A stretch of DNA of 64,000 bases from Bradysia coprophila (Eukaryota; Arthropoda; Insecta; Diptera; Sciaridae), in NCBI RefSeq assembly GCF_014529535.1, contig NW_023503372.1, forward strand, positions 2,765,772 through 2,829,771, in the 5' to 3' direction. The number at the start of each line of letters is the position of its first letter. Positions within the stretch are counted from its first letter, which is position 1. A program made the position numbers and the translations under genes. Positions 47,729-61,258 of the stretch are shown in pieces. The notes below the pieces were generated by a model, which worked only from the letters and a program-made list of their open reading frames with translations, was not told where the DNA came from and did no database searches.

Positions 47729-49505
47729 TCAGGAAAGAAACGTTCTAACGTACGCTTTAATCGATCGGCGACACAAAGGACAAGCGGATACGCCCGTTGC
47801 ACACTGGTAGCATGTAACTGAAAGCCAAGAGAGAAAACGAAAAATCAGAAAAATCGAAATCGAATCGATTCGGATGTTACTAACCTAAATGTCCGCATGG
47901 TAAGAACACGACACCAACTTCGTCGACCATGCAAATTTTGCATAGCCGCGCGTCTTTGAGTTTTCGATTTTCTTCTTCCAATGATAGCTGCTGACTTTCC
48001 ATTGTTTCGATCGAGTTGTTTACGCTACTGCTCTCGACTGCATTTTCAGTTGCCGATTCCGTTCGTTCCTTTTGCGCCTCCTCTGGTTGAGCATTTTCAG
48101 TTGCTTGTACGCGTTGAGTGCTGTGACCGATATCTTGAACCGGTTCATCGTCCTGGTTCATCGAACTTGAACTGGACGATGCTCTCGGATTGAATATCGT
48201 GTCCAAAATGCGGCTCACCTCCTGGACGATTGTCGACGAACTTTGATTGTTTTCGTCGTCGTCGTCGCCACCTTGCTCCTCGTTGTGTTGACCATCGAGT
48301 ACAGCGTCGACCAATGCCTCAACACTCATATACGGTCTGCCTGTGGAGTCGAGACGATTTTTCGTTGCCGACCGGACTCGTCCCTCATGCAAACCCATTT
48401 CCAGGGCCTTTTGTACCGGTTCTGTGTTCATTGCCTCTTCCAAACTCGGTTTGGTCTGTTCCTGAACACTCTGGATGTAGTCACTGCCCTTGGCGAGCTG
48501 AAAGAATTTCAGTCTCAAATTTCGGTCGTTCAAAGAAGTGGTCGCTCGCTTTTATTACCTGAACAAATTGGCATTTCGGAAACCATTTGGCGTGTTCGTA
48601 CCACGGATCGTCTTCTTTTTGCCACGATCGCAGTCCACCATTACAATGGAAGCAGCGCACCTGATCGTCTATGTCTAAATAGTAGAATCCAGCTGTAGCT
48701 AGCACCTCCGGATGTTGTATATCACTACGGGGCCACTGCGAGAACGTTCGAATGCGAGCATCCAAGCAGGAATATTTTTCACGTTTTGGCGTTTGAATTT
48801 GTTGGATGCCTAAGTCTCGGATACCATCTCCTGCAATGTTTGTTATATTCGGGCCCAGCTGAACTCTGGGACAGTTCGGGAAAAATTTTTCATGTTCGGT
48901 GAATGGATTGTCACCCTCCTCCCATTTTGCTATCACGCCATGACACCTGTTACGCAATGGAAACAAATTTTCAAATTTGGCATTCCGGGGAGGTAAAACG
49001 AAGAATATTACCATGCACAAGTCACACGATCCGACTGGTTGTAGTAATAGAATCCTGCCTTGGCTAATGCAACTGGTGAGACGTAAGTGATCTGAAAGCG
49101 GAAATGGAGTTCTTTTTCGAAAATTCTCATTCCAACGCCCAATGTCTCCATACATACCGGCCAGTTCTTGAACGTTGCTAGTCGGCACTGTTCATTCATC
49201 AAGTCAACGGGCACTACCTCAGATTGTGTTGGCTGACTGCTGATCGGAGTGTTGCCAGACGACGTAGGATTTACAACGAACGGACATAACGGATCCAGCA
49301 GACGGTGCCTTGCCATAACAGCTATATCACCGAAACGCCATTCGGAAATTTTGCTCTTACACCACGGACACTGCACTTCCAATTCATTTCCCGTAGCATA
49401 GAATCCGCCTCTAGCTATTCGTTCCGGTTCGACTGGTACATTTCCCGACCAATTGCTGAACGTCTGCAATCGATTGGCTTCGATTTTCATATCTTCGTCG
49501 TCCAT
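47729..49505 (-). CDS. Diap2: Inhibitor of apoptosis 2 (three BIR domains plus RING)
   Basis: This RING E3 ubiquitin ligase restrains caspases and, in flies, is required for IMD/NF-kB immune signalling. Exons 49505-49158, 49091-49012, 48946-48559, 48497-47885 and 47817-47729 give 505 residues, close to Drosophila DIAP2. BIR1 zinc ligands are Cys46, Cys49, His67 and Cys74. BIR2 (split over three exons) uses Cys141, Cys144, His161 and Cys168. BIR3 uses Cys241, Cys244, His261 and Cys268. A UBA-like region (LEEAMNTEPVQKALEMGL) follows, then an acidic and Ser-rich linker with ESSSVNNSIE, and a C-terminal RING: CKICMVDE (Cys458, Cys461), PCGHL (Cys473, His475), CYQC and CPLCRRSIKAYVRTFLS. All zinc ligands are intact. 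Confidence 0.97.
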
Positions 49506-50676
49506 TGTTTTTGATTGTTTTGGTCTGGCTGGTTCAGCGTTTTGTATAATAACAGTGAAAAATTGCGAAACAAATCAACGGTCGTCGTCCATGGAAAATT
49601 CGTTTCCAAGTGGAATATTTCGGTGGCGAATATTGATTTTGTGTTTGAATACGAAAAAAAAGTTTGCAAAATTTTGCTACCAGACTATTTGGTACAGTTG
49701 CGTTTAGAGCAATTGGATATTCGTACGATGCAACTGTATGACTATGCGCCTAAACTCATAAATTGATAAGTACCGAGCTTTAATCAATCGTTCGAGAGTA
49801 GTTTTTTTTTCGTCTTCTCTCAGCAACACACACCAGACGATTGTTTGCAATTTTCTATATGCACACGTTATCTATATGCATGCATGCATAGAGATAAATG
49901 CACTTCACACGCGTGTTTATCGCCTAGAACATGCAACTAATGCGTTTGCTAGCACATTGAACACCCTGAAAGTAAATGGCTAGGCCAAAGTTTATTTTTC
50001 ACACTTTTTCTTGCTCAAAACAAAATTTTATATTCTTCCGTGTCAAATACCTCAAATTCCATTCCAAAAAAATTACATTTTATGTCTGAGTTGCCAGATT
50101 GGAAAACGGTTGAAAACGGCAAAGTTTCGGTTGATGGTGGCAGATGTTGAATACGAGAGCGTATACATTTGATTGAAAGATTTTAGAATTAAAGATTCAA
50201 GTTTTAAATCCGTTCTACGACTTTCGCCAGCCATGCCAGGGCCGAACTGGCTACCTGACGGCCAATTGGACGATCTCTGAAGCAATAGCAGGTGGTCTGT
50301 CAGACTCCACAGTCACTATGACTACTCCGGGTTAGAATCATGTTAATGTTCAGTTACGTAAGTTATTTGCATAGAGTTAATACTCTGTGTTTGTTTGTCT
50401 TAAAGGCAACAAGCATCAAAAACCGCGGGCAGTTGGGACTCCTGAAGTTCAAGATTAATATCAAACAAAATTCCGATTAAACCGACTCGACTTGATTAAT
50501 TCAGAAAATGATAAATGACCATCAGAAAATCTAGAGTAATAACCAAAGTCCATCGTGTTTGGTACAGAAATTGTTCGCGTTATGCCATACTTTTAACAAA
50601 CGAAGTATCAGATTCGAAGACTATTTTTTATTGAGACACAAGCATCATTAACCACAGTGAGAGAAGGTTATACTAG

Positions 50677-50929
50677 CAAGGCTGTAAACTTTGGGAAGGT
50701 CTCGCAGATCGTCATTTTGTTAGATACGCGGGTACACACCTTTCCAAGGTAAATATAGTGAGCCGCGCTTCTGACTGGCATTACCTCCTCACTATATTTA
50801 CCTTGACCTTTTCCATACAAAAAATTCACGAAAATAAAATTTGAATGGCGTGAACTTTTAGAATAAAACATGATGCATCATCCGCGTATCTGCATCTGCG
50901 TGCCCTCCCAAACATTTACAGCATTGTAT
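50677..50929. mobile_element. hAT-type MITE (CAAGGCTG family), host of a smaller insertion
   Basis: Same family as 6041-6268: it starts CAAGGCTGTAAACTTTGGGA, and the far end ACATTTACAGCATTG is diverged by one base. Flanks TATACTAG (left) and TATCCCAG (right, read past the next insertion) look like an aged 8-bp duplication. It is interrupted at 50745-50805. Confidence 0.75.
50745..50805. mobile_element. 61-bp deleted copy of the CAAGGTAAAT MITE
   Basis: CAAGGTAAATATAGTGAG and CTCACTATATTTACCTTG enclose only about 25 bp. Flanks CACCTTTC and ACCTTTTC suggest a shifted or mutated target duplication. Confidence 0.75.
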
Positions 50930-50930
50930 C

Positions 50931-51200
50931 CAAGGTAAATATAGTGAGGAGGTAATTTCACTCAGACGCGCAGCCTAGCACATAAGTTCGATGCCAATGA
51001 AATCTTTTTTTTAAATAGCTGACTACGATTTACTTGTATTTCACAAAAATATTTTCGCTATCTCACAACAGATGGCCCGACTTTCTATTCCATTTTTTGC
51101 TTTCAACGAAGGGATGAAATGGCGTTTGTATCGAACTTTCGTGCCACCGCATATCTGATTCGGTTATATATGACATTACCTCCTCACTATATTTACCTTG
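50931..51200. mobile_element. hAT-type MITE (CAAGGTAAAT family), full copy
   Basis: The inverted ends begin CAAGGTAAATATAGTGAGGA and run 26 bp. A perfect 8-bp duplication ATTGTATC flanks it at 50923-50930 and 51201-51208. It inserted at the very end of the older CAAGGCTG element. Confidence 0.92.
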
Positions 51201-51248
51201 ATTGTATCCCAGCAAACCTTGTTAGGACAAACTGACTAAATTCTAGAC

Positions 51249-51410
51249 CACGGCAGAGTAAAATAATCCAGGCAGGAGCGGTTCATTTTTGAAACGTCAA
51301 ATAAGGGACCTATACTATACTGTATGAAAATGAACTCAAATGAACACTGATATAAATTGAAATGAATTCAGGTCCCTAGTCAAATCAGCGTTCCTGCCTG
51401 GTTGCACTGC
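51249..51410. mobile_element. MITE (CACGGCAGAGTAAA ... CAGGCAGGAGCG family)
   Basis: It shares CACGGCAGAGTAAAATAA, CAGGCAGGAGCG and the internal AGGTCCCTAGTCAAATCAGC with the copy at 58518-58649, in opposite orientation. The right end is degraded. Confidence 0.65.
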
Positions 51411-51686
51411 TTGAAGTAAGATGGTAATGTCGGATATGTAATTACTCCTGAACAAACATATTTCTCGTCAATTCAATTATTTTTTTAAAAAAGTGCGAGT
51501 CAGATTCCATTTTTAAAATAACCGCATCTACGCACTGGAAAAGTATCTGTCAAAGTAGATCAGCTGATATTCATTACTTCGTTTGAATTCTCATTTTTTG
51601 TGTGTTATTTTAGTGTGTATTCGTGTTATCATTTTTTTGTACCTCGTTTTTGTAGTACAATTTTAATTTAAGAAAATCGGCCTAAA

Positions 51687-53298
51687 ATGTTGCACAAACT
51701 CCCACAGGTAAGGGTTGGATTAGCATATCTAAATTGAAATTATCAGGTCAACTTTTCCGAAACCGAAATCCGTCTTCTTCTTCTTTTATTTGTCCAAAAA
51801 AAATGATAATTTATGTAAATAACTTGTTGCTGCCTCACGACAACACGAACTGGATTACAATGTTGGTTACGTAATTTCGAGCGATATTCGTACAGATTTT
51901 AACTCAAATTGAAATGGAATTTCAAAGGAAAACGAAACTGAATAGAAATTCCCTTTGTAACAATTCCAATAGATGTTCACCACGACAACACGTCACTACA
52001 GTTCAAAGAGATTACACGATGTTGTTATCGTCGCAGCGACCCGTACCCCGATTGGAAGTTTTCAAAGTGCACTTTCTCCGTTGAGTGCTACCAATCTGGG
52101 TGGAATTGCTATCGAATCAGCTGTGAAACAGGCCGGAATTGCTCCGTCGGACGTGAATGAGGTTTACATGGGAAATGTTTGTGCGGCTGGACTGGGACAA
52201 GCTCCGGCTAGACAAGCTGCCATTTTCGGAGGTAAGTTCGATTGCATTGTATCTAATCCGATTAAAGATAACCGATAAATGTTCCAACAGGACTCCCCAC
52301 AAATACTGTCTGCACAACCATCAATAAAGTTTGTTCATCTGGAATGAAATCAGTTATGGTGGCTGCACAGACACTAATGTTAGGACAACAGGTGAGTCAA
52401 TCAAACCTATTCGCAATTGGTTTAAGTGATCACAATCTTCAACAATTTTGCAGGATGTTGTCGTTGCCGGTGGAATGGAATCAATGAGCCATGTCCCGTA
52501 CTATCTGAAACGTGGTGCAACTCCCTACGGTGGTGTGAATCTAATCGATGGTATTGTGTTTGACGGTTTGTTCGATGTGTACAACAAAATTCACATGGGA
52601 AATTGCGCTGAGAATACGGCCAAGAAAATGGGAATCACCCGAAAAGATCAAGACGACTACGCGATCTCAAGTTACAAGCGTAGTGCAGCTGCCTGGGCGA
52701 ATAAGGTTTTCGACGCCGAAATTACACCGGTTCGAATTCAACAGAAGAGGAAACCGGAAGTTGTGATCAGCGAAGACGAAGAGTACAAACGAGTCAATTT
52801 CGACAAATTCGGACAATTGGGCACAGTGTTCCAGAAGGAAAACGGAACGATAACAGCCGGAAATGCGTCCACATTGAACGATGGTGCATCGGCATTGGTG
52901 CTGATGACCGAAGAGGCAGCTGCACGATTCGGATGCAAACCATTGGCGAAAATTATTGGTTTCCATGACGCAGAAACGGATCCGATCGATTTCCCCATTG
53001 CACCGGCATTGGCTGTGCCGAAGCTGTTGGAGAAAAACGGAGTGACTAAGAACGACATTGCTATGTGGGAAATGAATGAGGCTTTTTCGTTGGTGGCCGT
53101 TGCCAATACTAGAAAGTTGGACGTTGATCCGAATAAAGTAAACATTCATGGCGGTGCAGTGTCTTTGGGCCATCCGATTGGTATGTCAGGAGCTCGGCTG
53201 GTTACACATTTGTCGCATTCGTTGAAGGCCGGTGAACTGGGTTGTGCTTCGATTTGCAATGGCGGTGGTGGAGCTAGCTCAATTCTTGTACAAAAATT

Positions 53299-53302
<4 letters not shown>
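51687..53302 (+). CDS. ACAT1: Acetyl-CoA acetyltransferase (thiolase II, mitochondrial type)
   Basis: It catalyses reversible condensation or cleavage of acetoacetyl-CoA in ketone-body, isoleucine and fatty-acid metabolism. Exons 51687-51707, 51973-52231, 52291-52391 and 52454-53302 give 409 residues. The N terminus ([20 protein letters not shown]) is basic and hydroxylated, as in a mitochondrial transit peptide. Catalytic features are the nucleophile in [11 protein letters not shown] (Cys108), [11 protein letters not shown] (Asn335-Glu336), [17 protein letters not shown] (His367) and CNGGGGAS (Cys395). Length and motifs are complete. Exon 1 codes only seven residues, and exon 2 begins with an in-frame ATG, so transcripts starting there would also give a targeted protein. 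A GTAAGA overlaps the final TTG-TAA codons; see the glutaredoxin-like entry. Confidence 0.96.
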
Positions 53303-53775
<473 letters not shown>

Positions 53776-56700
53776 ATGGAGTGAGAGAACGGTAGCGACG
53801 AGAAACATTTTCTTAGCGAGTTTTATTGATCCGTTTTATCGTACTGGACCGTGATTTAATCTGAACCTTTGAAAGCAATAGTGTATTGTGAGGAGTAAAA
53901 TGACACCAAATTGAAGTTCATTTGTTCCCAATCAAACCATAATTTAACGGCCAGAAACACTCGATGCATTTGCATATATTCGACAATTAACTCCTGCTAT
54001 GCATCTCCATACTGAACACGATCCCAATCAGTCTTAAGTGGAGCAGTCGATACGTACGAGAAATGTCTAATGACCATACCAATCATACAAGTGAATTCTC
54101 TTAAGAGCCACAAAAAAAAAACCTGCAAATTACAGGCGAATAAAGTTTATATGCAAAGACATTCAACGAGTGCTCAGACACACAGAGATGCTGCCTCTGG
54201 TGCAGTTAATTTATGCAAGAACGAAAAGCATCAACAATATGCAACCATCCCGAAGTCATGGGACTCAGAACAAACGAAAATAAATGAGAGAAAATATATA
54301 ACAAGTTCAACGGGTTCCATGCATATGAATCGTAAAGTCGCTTACAACTTCTAGTGGGGGATATATCATTCGTGTTCGTATATGCATATAGTGCGGTCTG
54401 TTCGGTTAGGTAAGTACCTAAGACAAGTCGTTGATTTATTGAACAATATTTGTCTGTCCTGTTTTGGGATGATTAAATAGTTATTGACGTATCTCTTTTG
54501 GACGTTGGGTTTAGGCAATTTAGATTTTTGTAGCGCCCGAACGAAGTGCCTTAGAATCAACCGTACACTCACAACAGATACGAATAAAACTTTTCATGCG
54601 AAGAGACCAAGCTACGAGGAAAATTCTGTAATTTTGTCTCCGGAAAAAGTTGGAAATTACATTTTCTCCCGTGACTTCAACAACATCCTCGAAACGCAAC
54701 TATCAACTTTTTTTTTCTCACGATGAGCAAATAACCTGAAGACATTTGCGGTAATTTTCACTTTCGCTCAGCTTTGCAATTAGCAGTAGAGCCAAGGGCT
54801 GCAATCACACATACATAGTTCCAAACAATTATGAAGATTCTTTTACTCACTAGGCTCCCGGAGAAATTAATTCTAATGGATGTGTTAACGAAGTAATTAC
54901 TTATTTTCGGGGCGTTGTGAGTAATAATAGGTTAAATCGGATGGTGCGAAAGTAAGTCATTACATGAGGTAACAATTTTGTGGTAAAAGTAAAGTCACTC
55001 GAGTCTTTGAGCAACAAGCTTCGGTACCTGCCCTTTCGACAAGTGGAGAGTTTGCATATCCGAGCCGAAGGCTACACTTATCGAAATATAATTGCCAAAG
55101 CAAGTTGCTCAAAAACACACGAGTCAGGTTGCTAGTATCACAAAGTTGTTTCCGAAGTAATGAAGTACTGATCCAAAGGATTCTGGTTTACTACATGCAC
55201 ACGAGAACTGATTTCTACATAAAAAAAAATGAAATAAATAAACCGAAAATAGTCCACATATATAATGTGCTATGCTACTTGCTTTTATCAACCTCGGGAT
55301 CGCCACGGACGATTGTGAACAGAGTTGAAATGTACGAGGTCTGACGACTCTCGCACACTAAATAACTTCTTTTTCTATGTCTTTACACGATGACACAATT
55401 TAACAATATCATAACGTTAAATATACAAGTTTTCAGTAACTATTTTGGGTCAAAGCAACAGGTACCAAGCTGTTGGCTACATTTAACTACATTACATGCA
55501 CCAAAAATAATCTTCAAATTACCAGGAAATTTATAGCAAAACGCATTATCGCATTGAAGACGCATCAGACTGTACTAACGCTATGTTGTGACGGGTTAGA
55601 CTCATATGAACAATTTTACTTGCATATATACCAGCATTCATATACCATCGACATAAAGCAAACTATACACAGAGTGGGTACCGCATATAATGTATCTTTT
55701 AAAGGCTATAATATTGGAGTTTCTCTCTGCTAAAATAAATACGAACTCAGTTTCTCATTTGTCTTCCAACAAGCTCGACGTGTTGCATGCAACAAATTTT
55801 TGTTTTTGTTTTTTTTTTCTCGTCCATTCGCGGGTCGGTATACTTGGAAATCTTAAAAACAACACAAGATTAAAACAAAAATTGTTACTTGTGTGTTGAT
55901 TTTATGTGTGCTGTGCTCGAATGAATTGAGTCTTTTTGGTGTTAACTTTGACATAGACTGATGCATTTTTAGTATTTTTTTTTTATTTAATGAAATTTAT
56001 CGATTAACCTTTTGCACATGTATCTCTGGAGATGTTGAATTATTTTCTGTAATTTTTTGTACACATCGGAAACGCGTCAAATCAATCCAGTGCATAACGA
56101 AAAGTGTTGATACGTCGAAATATATACTAAATGTGGAGATAAAGCCGCTCCATTTAAATATTTATTTTCCAGTTGCAATTGTGTGTGCGTGCGTGCTAGC
56201 GACCAAGGAAAGAAATAATAGTAAATCGGAGAGTAACATTACTTGTCGCTATATTGCTTGTAACGAGATAACGTTAATTTTAACAACATTTTTAAATTCG
56301 ACGGATTGTTTTTATTGTAAACATGTACGCGGTCTTTATGGGCTTGAAAAAAGAGGTGTAACTGGGAACTGTTGAATTGTTTACTAAATTGATTACGCTA
56401 TAAGCACGGGAGTCATTCATTGAAAGGTGAGTTTGAGTTTATTTATGATCAATGTATGTTGAACTATAATTTGTTGTCACCTTATTGTAATACGAACTTA
56501 CCATCCATCCGTTTTTTTTTAAACAGACCATTCAGCAATACGTCCCCTGTCAATAGTTTTCGCTTCATTCACTCTCTATAAATCCAACTTGTTCTTATTT
56601 CGAGCATTCTTTGAATTTACAATTCTAAATTTTATTCAACCTACTTGAAGCCGCATAAAACTCGTATATCACTCTAATATTGCTTTGTAAGGGTTCGTTT

Positions 56701-57156
56701 CGATTAGTTTTCTTTAATATATTGGCGCACTTAATGCTGACTGATTTTTTTTTCTCTGTTGTTAAAGTGTTAAGAGTCATTTTCGTTAGATTTGATTAAG
56801 TGTAACTGGATACCTACACGTGCTGGAAAAAAAGGGCAAACGATTTTATCTGAGATTATTGCCGCTGAACGATTACAGTCGACATATGGACAATATGACC
56901 ATAGGCAACTGGTTGAAAAACATTTTTTTAAAGTGAGAAGCGAAGTATTTGGTGAAATAATCATTTTTTAAATACGTTTTCGGCGATGCTATTCATTCAG
57001 ACCACATTGAAGCCACAAGAAGTTTGGTAGTTATATACACACACCATCCGTTACACCGTTCGTTGAGAGACAATTTTTGTTAATTATATGTTCCAAATCG
57101 TGTAACAATTGAGCAGGATATCCATTGAATCGTTTTTCTTGTGCCAGTGGTGGAAC

Positions 57157-57391
57157 GGTAACAGGACCACCAGCTGTTACATATTCCACTACTCAGTAAC
57201 TCTGCCTTGTATTCGATTGTTGACCTGTTCACTATGATTTTTTACTTGCCTTACCACTAGCAGCAGGTAACAGGACCACCAGATGTTGCATAACGTACTC
57301 CTCACTAAGCTGAGCTGATTTGTTGTCTGCCTTGTGTTCGTCTGTTGACCTGTTCACTATGATCTTTTGCTGTTTGATCTTGGCTTGTAAC
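57157..57391 (+). repeat. Imperfect ~110-125-bp tandem duplication
   Basis: GGTAACAGGACCACCAG occurs at 57157 and 57266. TGTTGACCTGTTCACTATGA occurs at about 57,220 and 57,344. The two copies differ by indels. Confidence 0.75.
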
Positions 57392-57564
57392 TACTATCCT
57401 GTTTATGTAAAACAAATGAAGAAACTACCGAACTGATTCTATTTTACTTTTGTAGAGTAGACGCGATGTATTTCTTTATTTTATATGCCTCTATGTGGTC
57501 AGATTGTCATTATGCATCAGCTCGGAGAGGGAGTCTTGCGACACATAAAAAATTATATGCGCGC

Positions 57565-57655
57565 ACATTTGTCCAAATGTTTATTTTGACGATTTGGATT
57601 ATAATCCGCGCTTTCGGCTTAAGATCACAATCACCAACTCGCCAAAATCAAGGTT
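57565..57655. mobile_element. Remnant of the GTCCAAATGTTTA MITE family
   Basis: TTGTCCAAATGTTTATTTTG, GACGATTTGG and TCACCAACTCGCCAAAATCA match parts of the element at 27789-27890. The ends are degraded. Confidence 0.55.
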
Positions 57656-58517
57656 CTGAAAGATCTCAGTGTGTTTGGGACTAAACCTGTCTTGCCCGTT
57701 TCTCTTTTATATACTCATTGAAGAATATAACCTGAAATGAATCATAAATCCATGAAGCAATCGTCTTCTTTTCTACCTCTTAACACATTCATTCCTGAAC
57801 CCAATACCACATCTGTATATAGATTTCAGAACTTTGGTCAAAATAATCATTTGGACACTAGCCCTACTCACGTTAAAAAAATTTGCTTCAGATCCTTCGG
57901 AGGAACGTCGATTTCGTTTCTTTATCGGATCCTAAACAATTCTCTAGAACATCATAATTGACAAAAAATTGTTTCCGAGTCGCGCGACGCAATCGAAAAT
58001 GCATGCGTTTCTATGCGTTACCATGCTTTTCTATGCGTTTTCATGTAAACTTCAAATGCGTCAAATTGAACTTAGTTAACGCATTCACTTGGAAGGACTG
58101 ACATTTGATGTTTAGCAAAATGTCAGGATTTCGCCCATTTCAATGGAATGCGTTAATGTGTCAATAAAAACTTCGCTATTTTCAACCTGTCACATACTGC
58201 TATTCATTTGTTTTTAATAACATAACGACGACAAAAATAATGACAAGCTCTGGGCAATATAGTCTTTTATATAGTAAAATGCATGTTAAACAAATTGAAG
58301 TACAAGATTTGAAATCAGCAATCGATCGATCGATGGAAGTTATGCTTGCCGTCAATAACAGGTTAACAAAAATGTTACGAACCTTCAAATCTATTACTTC
58401 TATTGTTTAAACTATTTATTGCTTGACATAAAATCTTTCATGTCATTTCATTTCATTTATTTCATCTTAAAAAAAGTTCTGTTGACATGACCTGCGTAAC
58501 TCTAGTTTGCATTAAAC

Positions 58518-58649
58518 CACGACAGAGTAAAGTTAACCAGGCAGGAGCGCTGATTTGACTAGGGACCTGAATAGTCTAGTAGCCTAAGGGACCTAGTTTG
58601 ACGTTTCGAAAATGAGCCGCTCCTGCCTGGTTTATTTTACTATGCCGTG
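58518..58649. mobile_element. MITE with 7-bp target duplication
   Basis: It starts CACGACAGAGTAAAG, continues CAGGCAGGAGCG, and mirrors at CGCTCCTGCCTG...ATGCCGTG. ATTAAAC flanks it at 58511-58517 and 58650-58656. A second copy is at 51249-51410. Confidence 0.85.
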
Positions 58650-61105
58650 ATTAAACAATTCGAAAGAGCTACTATCACTTCATCTAATTCATCAATCATC
58701 ATTTTTTGTTAGCATTATTGATAAAAATAATGAAGTAACAGATTTTTTAATAAAACAGAACATTTACATGCACACTTTCAACAAAAGAAGTAACAGATTA
58801 TCAATCATAAATCCATGATTAATAAATCGTGATACAATTCGCTGTTTGTAAAAGGTTAATTCGCTTAACACAAAGATTTAAAGACGATTCCGTGTTTTGT
58901 GTTAAAAATAATTGTAATTGATTCTAATTACACATAAATAGCATGTGTGCCGTGTGTGTATCTTCCAGCAAATAAATAAATAAATAAATGAACGCAACTG
59001 AATCGGCAATTAGATTAGTGTTCGTTGAATGGGACGGCCACATAATTTTACAAGAATTTATTATATTTTCAAAATTAGCATGTTCCATTCTTCGAACTCT
59101 AACATTTTGTTGTGAGATTTGCATATTTTTTTGAAAACCCATCATACACACCGCGTTGTTGCGTATACACACAGATAATTTACAAAACTATTCAAGGTAT
59201 ATTACACCGTGTTGTATGGCAAGTTCTCATTTTTTGTTTTCTTATTTTAAAAATATTTTCTTTTATTTTTGGTTCTTCATATCCAATTTACTAGCAGCAT
59301 TTTCACAACTATTTTAAGACATTTTACAAGGAACGAAAAACAGCAGTGATAGTGTTATGCATTGCATCATATATCCCATGCCTCGTCCCATAAATTGTAA
59401 ATAATTTCAGTTCTATACGGGGCACAATGCATCAGTCGCTCTATGATGCGTGTTAAAATTGTATTTTTAATCATGAGGAAAGTGAAGATATGGAAATTTT
59501 CTCTTCGTTTGTACACATCACATTACGGAAAATCATTTAAATTCGATTCAATATTTTCGCAGCGGCTTTTTTTTTCTTCTCTCCTCTTCTCGTTTTATTC
59601 AAATGTGCATCAATGTAAGGCAAAATCGTCGATGCGTGTCAATTATAATTGCAGTAAATGTATGGTTTATGAATTATACCTATTGCTGCGGAATTATAAT
59701 ACACATACGATGGCCTGGCTGTATAGATATTATACTGGAAAGTGCAATATACTTTGTGAGTGAAAATTGATGTTTATAATTTTAATTGAAACTGTGATGG
59801 TTGGAAATAGTTAATTTCATCTGCTGCATCAATTCGTTTCTATTTTTCAATTAGAGTTACAAAATCCTTGTAGCTAATTGAAATTTCACCATTAAATTAT
59901 GTGAAAGAGTAGAAGAAATGTGACCTCTAAGAGATTTTATTGAAAGTGTGTCCATTATGACATCTATTTTGAGGTCTCTGTTTGCAATATTATGCTTTAG
60001 TTGATATCTTGTGCAGCTCCTTTTTGTCACACTCCTGCGTAAATTTTGTTCTCACTAGCACTTCTACCTGTGCAGTCTCTAATGCAAAAATAAACACAAA
60101 ACGCGTAAAATATCGCTCAAGAGAGATAGGAAATCGTTAGGGATGACCTGTGGCACTTCATGTGTTTATTTTTACTGATTTTTACTATAAACAACATTGT
60201 TTCTTTGTGCTACTTTTCAAGTGCTATCATCTTTCCTGTGCCTCAAGTTAAATATGGTGTTTATTATTCAATTAGGCTTCCTCATAGTTCAAACGTTACA
60301 TTAGATACACTGTATTGGAATGTCGACTGGATGCTGATTTAATAAGATGATTTAGGTAAATCGATAAATTGTGGATTCCCAGCAAGTTAGTGTTAGAGTA
60401 GCATTAATGCCACTCGATTCTTTTTTTTTTTCTACATTAACCATAGCACTGCTCCTAGCATTCACAGTATTATCGTATGTCAGACGTCAAGAAGCATCCA
60501 AATTTGCCACATATATGCGTGTATAATTGCATGTGTTGTGTTATAACTCACATCGATAAATCATAACTATTACATTGACGAAAGAAAGGCCTATCCTGAT
60601 ATCATCAGCATCAGCCTCCAAGTACTTTATATAGGAGCAGTGCTACGACATTCATTGTCTCTTTAGATTGAAACTTTTTGATTCCATTATTCCATTATGT
60701 CATCCATCTCTTGCTAGGCCAGTCTTAGTTTGAGAGTGGTTAGCTAATCAAATAGTAATAATCTTCCTTTTTGATTTCGTCATCCTTAAGCTCAACCTAT
60801 AGAACCTATAGATACTTATACCACATGAAGCGAACACACGTCATTCCTGAATAAGTGCGAGTTCGTAGGCAGAGAGAAACTTTTCCATAATTATAGGGAA
60901 CGTCAGATTTTTCGCCGATAAATGCCTAACAATAACGCTAACACTAAACACGATAAAGGCAAATGCGTCAATGGATCGAAAATTATTAAATTCTGACAAG
61001 ACATAATGGGATTGAGTGTTCCCCTATGTGATGTACATACAAAGGTTTATTCTTGTCACTAATACGAAAGACATAAAACAAAAAGGAAAGAGAGAGAGAG
61101 AGAGA

Positions 61106-61258
61106 CAGGCGCGGATCCACCTATGCGCGGTAATCGCGATCGCCCGGGTCAGAGGGTGATTTTTATATGGAATTTTTCTAAAAAACAAAAACCGCCCGGG
61201 TCAGAAAATTGTTGTCTTCTAACCGCCCGAGTCAGAACAAAAGCTGGATCCGCCCCTG
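61106..61258. mobile_element. hAT-like MITE, GC-rich interior
   Basis: It starts CAGGCGCGGATCCA and ends TGGATCCGCCCCTG. GAGAGAGA flanks both sides, although the left flank is itself a GA microsatellite. The interior carries three CCGCCCGGGTCAGA-like iterations, unusual in this AT-rich sequence. Confidence 0.75.

Larger units (their letters stand above)
49506..51686. other. Divergent intergenic region, DIAP2 to thiolase
   Basis: This holds the 5' flanks of both genes. The DIAP2 side includes ATGCATGCATGCAT near 49,878-49,892. From 50,677 to 51,414 it is almost entirely nested MITEs. No gene is recognised. Confidence 0.6.

Noticed and set aside
48230-48698. Plus-strand frames of 110 and 151 codons
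   Set aside because: They are the complement of DIAP2 exons 3-4 and their intron.
52667-53173. 168-codon minus-strand frame
   Set aside because: It is the antisense shadow of thiolase exon 4.
59443-59763. 106-codon frame as a gene
   Set aside because: There is no recognisable domain, the composition looks random, and there is no splice or promoter context; kept only as a mention.
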